From: UMGS1696 sp963643035
Lineage (GTDB): Bacteria > Bacillota > Clostridia > Oscillospirales > CAG-272
Length of the DNA stretch: 64,000 nt
Assembly (NCBI GenBank): GCA_963643035.1
Contig: CAVIKO010000008.1
Location: forward strand, 3,848-67,847
Direction: 5' to 3'
Position numbers and translations under genes: made by a program. Below the pieces are notes generated by a model. It was not told the origin of the DNA and ran no database searches. It saw only the letters and a list, made by a program, of their open reading frames with translations. Positions 17,968 through 25,140 of this stretch are shown here, one piece after another (the first letter of the stretch is position 1; every line of letters starts with the position of its first letter).

Positions 17968-18206
17968 AAAAAAGCATACCCGTCCATACCCTATGGGACG
18001 AATACGCTCCGTGTTGCCACCCAAATTGCCCCGATTGAAAAAACCGGAGCCGCTCAACGGTGTGATAAAGGACACGAACCTCCGACTCTTCGCCGGCAGC
18101 TTGGAAAGTGGATACGAACGCACGATGGAAAAATCCACGGGAATGTCTTGCACCGACCGACATCTCTCTGTACCGCACGTGCAAACGATAGCTTTCCTCA
18201 AACGCC
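17968..18206 (-). ncRNA. T-box riboswitch upstream of serS
   Basis: Read on the minus strand, the leader contains the Stem I features ACAGAGAG and CGGTGCAAG. It then has the antiterminator T-box TGGGTGGCAACACGG (plus-strand 18009-18023). It ends in a terminator hairpin (17974-18007) with a run of six T at 17968-17973. A TCC in the distal Stem I region could be the Ser specifier, but I cannot fix it. The leader should sense uncharged tRNA-Ser. Confidence 0.88.
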
Positions 18207-18212
18207 ACAGAT

Positions 18213-18241
18213 AGTATACTCGATTTTCCGCGGAATTGCAA
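18213..18241 (-). promoter_or_regulatory. Promoter of the T-box-serS transcript
   Basis: On the minus strand the -35 TTGCAA (18236-18241) and -10 TATACT (18213-18218) are separated by 17 bases. Transcription would start near 18206. Confidence 0.8.
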
Positions 18242-18484
18242 TAGGTTTGACGAAAAAAAACGAAAAATCGAAAACGCGGAAACCATACAAAGAGAAACAG
18301 GCAAAAACTGGTAAAACGGGATGTTGCAGGACGGGAAACTATCCTAAACATGTAATTTGCAAATGATAACAGCTGGATTGTGCAAATAAACCAATAAAGT
18401 TTAAGAAAAAAGAAACCGCTCGTTTGACGATCATGAAAAGCAAAGAAAAATAACAAAAAATCTAAAGAAAAACACGATTACCTA

Positions 18485-18513
18485 TTGCAAATTCCAAGTA
18501 AAATGTGTAGAAT
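18485..18513 (+). promoter_or_regulatory. Promoter of the VWA protein operon
   Basis: TTGCAA at 18485-18490, a 17-base spacer and TAGAAT at 18508-18513. The A-rich stretch 18242-18484 between the divergent promoters holds nothing else recognisable. Confidence 0.65.
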
Positions 18514-18594
18514 ACAGAATATAAGGTCACGTATGAAGTTTCACAAAAAAATGAAATTTGTGAACACGAGGCGAAAACACAAGGAGGACAAAAA

Positions 18595-21500
18595 ATGACA
18601 AAGTGCAGAAAAGCGTTGTCCCTGCTGCTCACCATCCTGATGGTGTTATCTCTGTTCCCGATGATGGCCGCAGCGGAGGACTCCACAGGAACAGGTGAGC
18701 CGATATGGCCGCAAGAGGGTTCCATTCAGCTGAACAAGGATGCAAAAGCAGTTGAAGGGGCAGCGAATCTATGGGAGGTCGTACTCAGCATCCAAGGTAA
18801 GAATTACAAGACCACCTCGGACGTGGTACTTGTGATTGACCAATCTAAAAGTATGACTAACAATTGGAGTACCAAGTTGGCAGATACAAAGACTGCCGCC
18901 AAGGCTTTTGTAGAAGTGCTCCTTACAGAAGGAAGCTTGACAAGAATCGCAGTTGTTGGCTATAGTGATGAAGCAGAGCTGAAGGGCATTGGTTTTTATA
19001 CCTATGAGACGAAAAATGCTCTGCTCTCGATCATTGGAGGATTAGATACAACTGGAGCCACAAACCAACAGGCTGGACTTCATGTCGCGCAGGAGCTTCT
19101 TGCATCGGAAACGTCTACTGGCGATCTGAAGAATATCGTTATCCTGTCCGATGGTGAACCTACTATAAGCTATCCCTTTATCGTCAAATATGAAAACGGT
19201 ACGGTAACTGCACCGGATACTCCGGATCCTGATTACACAAAGACCATAGGTCGGGGTGGGAAATTCGATATATACCTTGATAGAAATTTAAGTGGCAATG
19301 CATTTTCCAAGGATGGCAGTTCTTATACTTCTCGCGGAAGCTATACCTATAACGAAGACGGTAGTTTCACTTTTAAGAAGGATGAAAAAACCAATAACGG
19401 TGAGGCGACTATCTGGGAAGCCAATCAGGCGAAGGCTGCCGGAACTACCATCTTCTCCGTGGCGCTGCAGGCAGGTACAGACGGTGAGAAAACTCTGAGA
19501 GCCTGCGCAACAGATGCGACAAATGGTTACTACGCCATCGCTTCTGGCGAAACGGATGTTAAGGGAAAACTTACCACCGCATTTCAGAAAATCGCAAGCA
19601 GCATCGCCATTGCAGCTTCGAACGGTTCTGTCACGGACCCGATGGGTGATGAGGTGAAGCTTTCTTACTCTGGTACTGGTCCTGTGATTACAACGGTTGC
19701 AGCGGATTACGAGAGTGGTAAGGCGGATATATACATCAGTCAGGGGACGGCTACATTTACGGATGGAACGATCCAGTGGACAGTTGGAAATGTCAATGAG
19801 GGTGTCGATCCGACGATGAAATATAAGATTACCATTGGAGACGGATTAACGCCCGATACTGGTAAAGTTCTTGACGCAAATGGCAAAGCCACATTCAGCT
19901 ACAAGAACTATAAGGATGAGAGCACTGTTAAGGAATTCCCGATTCCTCAGGTTACCGTAGGCGGCGGAAACATTCTTGTTCACTACTATATGGTGAATGC
20001 AGAAGGCGAGCCGATCAACGAAAAAGGGACTGTTGTCGGTGCTCCTTCGCTTGCAAAACAAGTAAAGGAAGCAGGATATCTGCTTGTAGAGGGCTCTTCC
20101 GGTTTAAAATACAATACCACACACAGCGTATCCAAGGAAGATGTTGAAAACTATACCTACTATGGCAGATATATCCTCAACGACGGTACGCTTACTGCGG
20201 GTGACTCCGTTGATGTAACCCTCACCGCGGCAAATTCCAATCAGCACGTCTGGTTCGCATACACGCAGGGCTTTAAGGTTGGTCATGTGAAGTATGATGA
20301 AAGCACAAATACGACCACCATAACCTACACCGAGCATGTAGTGGCGGCTGACTTCGATCTAACAGCGCAGACGACTACTGACTACCTCTACGGCGGCGCA
20401 TTCTCGAATGAAGTATGTACTGATGTACAGACTTTCGCAGATGGCCAGAACGCAATCTCTTTCCTCCCGGAAGCGGGCGTGACATACTACATTTGGGAAG
20501 TAGATGATGAGTATCTGATGCCGAAGAGCTTGAGCTGCTGGGAACATATCGAGACCGGTGAAAAAGATGTTATGGGTTTCTTCCTCGTTACTCCGATTGA
20601 CCGTGAGTACTACAGAGAAGTGGGCTTCACTGCAAATGGAAATACCGTTGTTGCTAATCAGGCAAGCGAAGAGTATGTGGATAACAATGGTACTACGCAG
20701 GTATTGATCACAGAGACGAACCCTGTCGTATATGAAACCATCAGAATTACCAAAAAAGATGGCACTCAGGATGCGTATACTGTAAAAGATTCAACCAAAA
20801 ATCATGAGACAGGTTATCTCGCTTGTGCAAGCCTTGATAAAGCTACCTATTGGCAGACAGCCAATGCCCAAATAACCTTTACACCGTACTGGATTACTTT
20901 GGATGGCGTAAAGGTTACGAATGCAACCCGCACCTGTAAGTATCAGGGGGCTGGTAATGCATACGAAAATGAATTGATAGGTAAGGTGGGTGAAGACACA
21001 TCTGCGCCGTCTATGGTCTATGATGTGATCGCTACACAGAGTGTTGCGGAACCGCTTATGGTATGTTCCACCTTCCTGGCAGCCTCTGTGGTCAGCGATC
21101 CTGATCCTGTAGAACCCGTAGACCCCGTAGAACCCGTAGACCCCGTGGAACCCGTAGACCCCGTGGATCCCGTGGATCCTGCAGAACCTGAAGACGATAC
21201 CATTACCGTTACCGTATACGACAATGGCGATGTGTATGATCTCACGCTGCTTCCCGGAGACATTTCCGGAGAAATTGCGTATCAGGGTGCGTATGGTTGT
21301 CTGTTCGCTGGCTGGTATACCGACGAAGCCTATGTGGAACCCGCTGATTTCACTTATGTGACGGAGGATATCACCGTATATGCGAAGTACGTAAGCGATT
21401 CGTATCTGCAGGCGCGTGTGCAGTCGCAGTGGGGACGCCGATCCTACGGCTTCAACACCACGACTGTAGAAGCTACCGTAGACAGCAATATGTATCTGGA

Positions 21501-21756
21501 AACCGGCATGGTGATCGATGGACAGGCCATCGCGCTGGAACCGGAAATGAGCCGTTTCTCCTACTCCAATATGTATTGGATGTTCTCTCGGCGCAGCTAC
21601 AGAAATGAGCTTGTCATGCGTTACACATTGGATGCGTCCGCATATCGCAAGGGAGATACAGTGGAGATCACTCCCTACTGGATCACAAGGGACGGTACCA
21701 CGGTATATGGTGCGACCAGAACGCTCACTGTCACAAGATTTGGTTTCCAGGACTAA
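18595..21756 (+). CDS. Large secreted von Willebrand factor A domain protein
   Basis: The 1,053-residue protein has an N-terminal signal peptide (cleavage near residue 27, after MMAAA) and a VWA domain with an intact MIDAS motif DQSKS (D82, S84, S86), followed by beta-rich repeats. A Pro-rich spacer of VEPVDP units lies near residues 839-862, followed by an InlB/Flg_new-like repeat (GWYTDE, then ITVYAKYV). Two segments resemble each other (FTPYWITLDG and ITPYWITRDG). There is no LPxTG or C-terminal membrane anchor. ATG 18595 follows AAGGAGG. It is transcribed with a 59-residue protein and sits in front of kinase and PqqD-type genes. A surface adhesion or display role is inference. Confidence 0.85.
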   Translation: MTKCRKALSLLLTILMVLSLFPMMAAAEDSTGTGEPIWPQEGSIQLNKDAKAVEGAANLWEVVLSIQGKNYKTTSDVVLVIDQSKSMTNNWSTKLADTKTAAKAFVEVLLTEGSLTRIAVVGYSDEAELKGIGFYTYETKNALLSIIGGLDTTGATNQQAGLHVAQELLASETSTGDLKNIVILSDGEPTISYPFIVKYENGTVTAPDTPDPDYTKTIGRGGKFDIYLDRNLSGNAFSKDGSSYTSRGSYTYNEDGSFTFKKDEKTNNGEATIWEANQAKAAGTTIFSVALQAGTDGEKTLRACATDATNGYYAIASGETDVKGKLTTAFQKIASSIAIAASNGSVTDPMGDEVKLSYSGTGPVITTVAADYESGKADIYISQGTATFTDGTIQWTVGNVNEGVDPTMKYKITIGDGLTPDTGKVLDANGKATFSYKNYKDESTVKEFPIPQVTVGGGNILVHYYMVNAEGEPINEKGTVVGAPSLAKQVKEAGYLLVEGSSGLKYNTTHSVSKEDVENYTYYGRYILNDGTLTAGDSVDVTLTAANSNQHVWFAYTQGFKVGHVKYDESTNTTTITYTEHVVAADFDLTAQTTTDYLYGGAFSNEVCTDVQTFADGQNAISFLPEAGVTYYIWEVDDEYLMPKSLSCWEHIETGEKDVMGFFLVTPIDREYYREVGFTANGNTVVANQASEEYVDNNGTTQVLITETNPVVYETIRITKKDGTQDAYTVKDSTKNHETGYLACASLDKATYWQTANAQITFTPYWITLDGVKVTNATRTCKYQGAGNAYENELIGKVGEDTSAPSMVYDVIATQSVAEPLMVCSTFLAASVVSDPDPVEPVDPVEPVDPVEPVDPVDPVDPAEPEDDTITVTVYDNGDVYDLTLLPGDISGEIAYQGAYGCLFAGWYTDEAYVEPADFTYVTEDITVYAKYVSDSYLQARVQSQWGRRSYGFNTTTVEATVDSNMYLETGMVIDGQAIALEPEMSRFSYSNMYWMFSRRSYRNELVMRYTLDASAYRKGDTVEITPYWITRDGTTVYGATRTLTVTRFGFQD
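21109..21180 (+). repeat. 18-base tandem repeat encoding VEPVDP units
   Basis: About four imperfect copies of an 18-base unit (GTAGAACCCGTAGACCCC and variants) encode the Pro-rich spacer of the VWA protein. Copy number may vary between strains. Confidence 0.85.
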
Positions 21757-21772
21757 GAAAAGGAGAACAACA

Positions 21773-21952
21773 ATGGGCGAAAAAAATATTTTCAATCCAA
21801 CAGCAGATGAGACGTTTGATATTGTTGAGGAGAATAAGAGACCGAGCGGAACACATCTCCAGCAGATTGGTCCGGGTGTAAACGTCATGCGTGATGCTGA
21901 TGGCGAGATCATCGGACTGTATGACGATCTCGGTAATCCGATAGCACAATAA
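21773..21952 (+). CDS. 59-residue small protein, candidate substrate of the downstream kinase/PqqD pair
   Basis: The frame runs from ATG 21773 behind a strong AAAAGGAG site to TAA 21952. The product is acidic and Gly/Asn-rich, has no Cys, no signal peptide and no membrane segment. Notable parts are NIFNPTADETF near the start, RPSGTHLQQIGPGVN in the middle (S25, T27) and GEIIGLYDDLGNPIAQ at the end. It lies 16 bases after the VWA gene and just before a terminator-like hairpin, beyond which the HprK-like and PqqD-like genes begin. This is the usual layout of a RiPP precursor ahead of its enzymes, but that role is inference. I do not recognise the family. Confidence 0.75.
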   Translation: MGEKNIFNPTADETFDIVEENKRPSGTHLQQIGPGVNVMRDADGEIIGLYDDLGNPIAQ

Positions 21953-21958
21953 CAAAAG

Positions 21959-21992
21959 AAAAAGCGGAGGGGTTCAATCCTTCCGCTTTTTT
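21959..21992 (+). terminator. Terminator/attenuator between the small protein and the kinase gene
   Basis: A stem of 10 perfect pairs (21959-21968 with 21982-21991), extended inward by one G-T and two G-C pairs, ends in six T. The next gene starts only 16 bases later without its own clear promoter, so partial read-through would set a low enzyme-to-peptide ratio. Confidence 0.85.
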
Positions 21993-22007
21993 CAAAAAAA
22001 CAGAAAT

Positions 22008-22736
22008 ATGACGAAAGTAAACATTCTGATTGCCGGGATCCCCATGGCGATCCATCTCCGGTACCCCGATTCACTGTTTCAACTGGAACCGTATCGCACC
22101 GACATGCCGTCAATCACGGAAGCACAGGTGTCAGAGGAACATATCGAAAGGGTACGCCATCTCTATGTCCCGGATACGGCTCCGGCCTACATCGAAGCGA
22201 CGGAAATCGCAACCTTCGCGTGCCAAGCTCTGTTGCCATACCAGCGCGCTGTATTTCACGCTGTCGCGTTCACCTGGCAGGATCGCGGTTATCTTCTGAC
22301 CGCACCCAGCGGAACCGGAAAATCCACACAATACGCGTTGTGGAAAAAACTGTGCGGCGATTCCGTACAGATCATCAACGGTGACAAGCCTGCCCTGTCT
22401 TTTGCGGAAACGACGATCACAATCCATCCGACCCCGTGGGCAGGAAAAGAAAACATGGCACAGATCCGCACAGCTCCCCTCGCCGGAATTATCGTATTGG
22501 AACAGGCGAAGGAGGACACGATACAGCTCTTGGCCCCAAAGGAAGCGATTGCGCGCATTTTCTGTCAATTCATGATTCCCGCGGAACAGCCGTCTGAAGC
22601 TATTGCCGTCGCCGCCATGACAGACAGAATCCTGCGGGAGACACCGATCTGGCTTTTCCGGAATCGCGGACTGCTCAAGGGAACCGAAATCTGCCGTGAT
22701 ACGTTGGCACAATACGAAAAGGAGCGTGCGAAATGA
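22008..22736 (+). CDS. HprK-like P-loop kinase
   Basis: The 242-residue protein has an HPr-kinase C-terminal-type P-loop, TAPSGTGKST (K105), followed by INGDKPAL (D126), the second motif typical of HprK-related kinases. It lacks the HprK N-terminal domain and a neighbouring HPr. Relatives of this kind are known as HprK-related kinases in PqqD-containing modification systems and as the kinase that phosphorylates some lasso peptides. ATG 22008 has no good ribosome site and lies 16 bases after a terminator-like hairpin. It overlaps the PqqD gene by four bases. Its target is probably a peptide or protein bound by that partner. Confidence 0.8.
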   Translation: MTKVNILIAGIPMAIHLRYPDSLFQLEPYRTDMPSITEAQVSEEHIERVRHLYVPDTAPAYIEATEIATFACQALLPYQRAVFHAVAFTWQDRGYLLTAPSGTGKSTQYALWKKLCGDSVQIINGDKPALSFAETTITIHPTPWAGKENMAQIRTAPLAGIIVLEQAKEDTIQLLAPKEAIARIFCQFMIPAEQPSEAIAVAAMTDRILRETPIWLFRNRGLLKGTEICRDTLAQYEKERAK

Positions 22737-23011
22737 CCTATCAAATCACAAAAGGCGTCGTAAAGGTAACCGTGTGCGAGGAGAATCTTCTGGTCGCCAC
22801 CGGAGACGCACGTCAAAATCTGCCATATGTGAAGCATCTCAACACAGCCGGCGCGTACATTTGGGATAAACTGGAAAAATCCATTCCGGAAGACCAGATC
22901 CTTGCAAATATTGTTGCAGACTACATAATATCGGAAACAGATGCACGAGATTCCTTGCAATCTTTTATCAAAGCCTTATGCGATGCCGGATACATCCACA
23001 TGGAAATCTGA
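22733..23011 (+). CDS. PqqD-family peptide recognition protein
   Basis: The 92-residue protein fits the PqqD fold (RiPP recognition element): N-terminal beta strands, then NTAGAYIWDKLEKSIPEDQI and a helical end with FIKALCDAGYIHME. Such proteins bind leader sequences and present them to modifying enzymes. ATG 22733 overlaps the kinase stop (ATGA), with GGAG 9-12 bases upstream, so the two are made together. No radical SAM, protease or peptide exporter gene is next to it. It is known only as a stand-alone chaperone family, so the substrate is inferred. Confidence 0.85.
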   Translation: MTYQITKGVVKVTVCEENLLVATGDARQNLPYVKHLNTAGAYIWDKLEKSIPEDQILANIVADYIISETDARDSLQSFIKALCDAGYIHMEI

Positions 23012-23138
23012 CGACAAATCAAGCAAAAGCTGTTTGCGAATGCGGCTGTGGGAACCCGATGCTTGTGTGTAAAACGAATTTTGACTTTACAAATCCGTTG
23101 TTTTTGTCTAAATGTGGACAAAAGCGGCGGATTTTTTC

Positions 23139-23167
23139 TTGACATTCAGTAGAAACGGCGGTATAAT
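23139..23167 (+). promoter_or_regulatory. Consensus promoter upstream of the M29 aminopeptidase
   Basis: TTGACA 23139-23144, a 17-base spacer and TATAAT 23162-23167. The 5' leader to the gene at 23379 is about 205 bases. The stretch 23012-23138 shows nothing else. Confidence 0.85.
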
Positions 23168-23246
23168 AAGAAAAACGCTGATGCAAGACGGATTTTTTGT
23201 GCCAATATGCCATGGAATGTAGGCTTTTGACACAAAAATTCGATAT

Positions 23247-23309
23247 ATGCAGCGTATTCTGAAGAAAACTATGGTCGCGATCGTTCTCACGATTTTATCC
23301 GTTGCATGA
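23247..23309 (+). CDS. Possible 20-residue hydrophobic leader peptide
   Basis: ATG 23247 to TGA 23309 encodes MQRILKKTMVAIVLTILSVA, a basic head followed by a hydrophobic core, as in a signal peptide without its protein. There is no clear ribosome site. It lies in the leader of the aminopeptidase transcript. It could be a decayed secreted gene, a leader peptide or chance. Confidence 0.25.
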   Translation: MQRILKKTMVAIVLTILSVA

Positions 23310-23378
23310 CGCCGACTGTCGCGGAGGCAAGAACGATATCGGGATCGCCTTGTTATAGAAAGATGAGGGAATAAGAAA

Positions 23379-24605
23379 ATGAAGAAAACCGTATTGCAAC
23401 GTTACGCCCATCTGATTGCCAAAACCGGTGTGAATGTACAGCACGGTCAGGAGGTTGTGGTACGTGCCGGGCTCGATCAACCGGAATTTGTGCAGATGGT
23501 CGTGGAGGAATGCTATAAGCTCGGTGCCGCTCTTGTTACCGTGGAGTGGGAATATCAACCGCTTACCAAGACCCGCTATCGCTACGCCAAGGCAAGTGCG
23601 CTTGCCAAGGTCGAGGAGTGGGAGATCGCGAAGATCAAGCACCGTGTGGAGAAACTGCCGGCGATGATCTATATCGAATCCGAGGATCCGGACGGACTTG
23701 CCGGAATGAACCAGAAGAAGTTCGCCACTGTTCAGCAGAAACGGTACCCGATCTTCAAACCGTTCAGCGATGCAATGGAGAACAAATATCAGTGGTGCAT
23801 CGCCGCCGTACCGGGAAAGAAATGGGCGAAAAAGGTGTTCCCGGAATTGCGTGTAACTGCTGCGGTTGAAAAACTGTGGGAGATGATTCTCATGACTTCT
23901 CGCGCCGATGGGGAGGATCCGGTTGCCGCATGGAACGCGCATAATGCCGATCTCGCCGCAAGATGTGAATACCTCAACAATCTGCACCCGGTCGAGCTGC
24001 GCTACCATTCTGCAAACGGCACCGACTTCACCGTAGGACTGATACCGGAAGGACAGTTTGAGGCGGGTGCGGGAAAAACGCTGTCCGGTACCGTCTACAA
24101 TCCGAATATCCCGTCCGAGGAAACGTTCACGTCTCCGATGAAGGGTAAGGCGGAGGGAACCGTCGTTGCCACCAGACCGCTCTCCTATCAGGGACAGCTT
24201 ATCGAGAATTTTTCCCTCACGTTCCATGAGGGGAAGGTTGTCTCCGTGAAGGCGGAAAAGAATCAGGCGCTGCTTGAAAAAATGATTGCTATGGACGAAA
24301 ATGCATGCTATCTCGGCGAATGCGCCCTTGTGCCGTATGATTCGCCGATTCGCAATTCCGAAATCACGTTCTTAAGTACTCTGTTTGATGAGAATGCTTG
24401 CTGCCATCTTGCGCTTGGCATGGGTTTTGCGGAATGCATCCGCGGCTATGAAACAAAGACGCTTGAGGAATGCCGCGCACTCGGAGTCAACGACTCCATC
24501 ATCCATGTCGATTTCATGATCGGTTCAGAGGATCTCTCCATCGATGCCGTGGATGCGGAAGGGAAGCTCTATCCGATTTTCCGCGACGGCAACTGGGCAT
24601 TCTGA
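23379..24605 (+). CDS. M29-family aminopeptidase
   Basis: The 408-residue protein matches the M29 (AmpS/thermophilic aminopeptidase) family in length and layout. It opens with LQRYAHLIAKTGVNVQHGQEV and has the C-terminal metal-ligand region with GECALVPYDSPI, LDENAC-like LFDENACCHLALG and IHVDFMIGSEDL. These enzymes use two metal ions to remove N-terminal residues from short peptides in the cytoplasm. ATG 23379 follows a GAGGGAATAAG site. It has its own promoter and sits upstream of a peptide importer operon, so it may digest imported peptides. Confidence 0.93.
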   Translation: MKKTVLQRYAHLIAKTGVNVQHGQEVVVRAGLDQPEFVQMVVEECYKLGAALVTVEWEYQPLTKTRYRYAKASALAKVEEWEIAKIKHRVEKLPAMIYIESEDPDGLAGMNQKKFATVQQKRYPIFKPFSDAMENKYQWCIAAVPGKKWAKKVFPELRVTAAVEKLWEMILMTSRADGEDPVAAWNAHNADLAARCEYLNNLHPVELRYHSANGTDFTVGLIPEGQFEAGAGKTLSGTVYNPNIPSEETFTSPMKGKAEGTVVATRPLSYQGQLIENFSLTFHEGKVVSVKAEKNQALLEKMIAMDENACYLGECALVPYDSPIRNSEITFLSTLFDENACCHLALGMGFAECIRGYETKTLEECRALGVNDSIIHVDFMIGSEDLSIDAVDAEGKLYPIFRDGNWAF

Positions 24606-25140
24606 GAAGAAATCGAACTGGTTTTGTGAAAAAAACAGAGGTTTTGGAAATGCATACGCCTGCGTAAATCATGAAGAAAAAATGGATGTATTGTGTCTGC
24701 GATTGCATGAAAGAGAATTGTTCTATAGAACAGACCGTACCATTCTATGTGAAACCGTTAAAAAAATGAAAATTGCAAAGAAATGCAAAAAAAACATTGA
24801 CAAAATGGTGTCAAAGCGGTACAATATTAAAAAGACTAATTGAAGTGTGGTTGTTTCCGATGTAAAGGAATCTGTGATGGAATTGTGACGACTTCTTGCA
24901 TTTACACCGCACCAGATCAGCCGTTAGACGATTTCTATCCATCAAAACGACAGAAGTCCATACTTCTCATGCATCGTCTGGTGTAGGATTATGCAGATTT
25001 ATCTCTCGACGATGTTTCAAGGATATCCCGGCAAATTCACCAAACGGTAAACCGGACGGTAAGGTTCGGGAAAGCCGAAAAATTATCCTGTATTCTTTTC
25101 CGTTAAGGAATGAATAACTAATTTTCCAAAGGAGAACATT
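24606..25140. other. Intergenic region with the importer promoter and a long leader
   Basis: The first 190 bases show no gene. A promoter lies at 24797-24825 (TTGACA, 17 bases, TACAAT), leaving a leader of about 310 bases before ATG 25141. I see no riboswitch motif I can name in that leader. Confidence 0.6.
24797..24825 (+). promoter_or_regulatory. Promoter of the Ami/Opp-type importer operon
   Basis: TTGACA at 24797-24802 and TACAAT at 24820-24825 with a 17-base spacer. Confidence 0.75.

Noticed and set aside
21109..21180. Repeat array near the end of the VWA gene as a CRISPR or regulatory array
   Set aside because: The 18-base units encode a Pro-rich protein spacer in frame and have no unique spacers.
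20791..22113. Open frame on the minus strand across the end of the VWA gene and the small protein
   Set aside because: It crosses a terminator and two real genes and shows only low-complexity composition mirrored from the repeats.
21773..23011. Classical lasso peptide cluster
   Set aside because: There is no asparagine synthetase-like cyclase, no transglutaminase-like leader protease and no exporter beside the small protein, and its sequence lacks a lasso core pattern.
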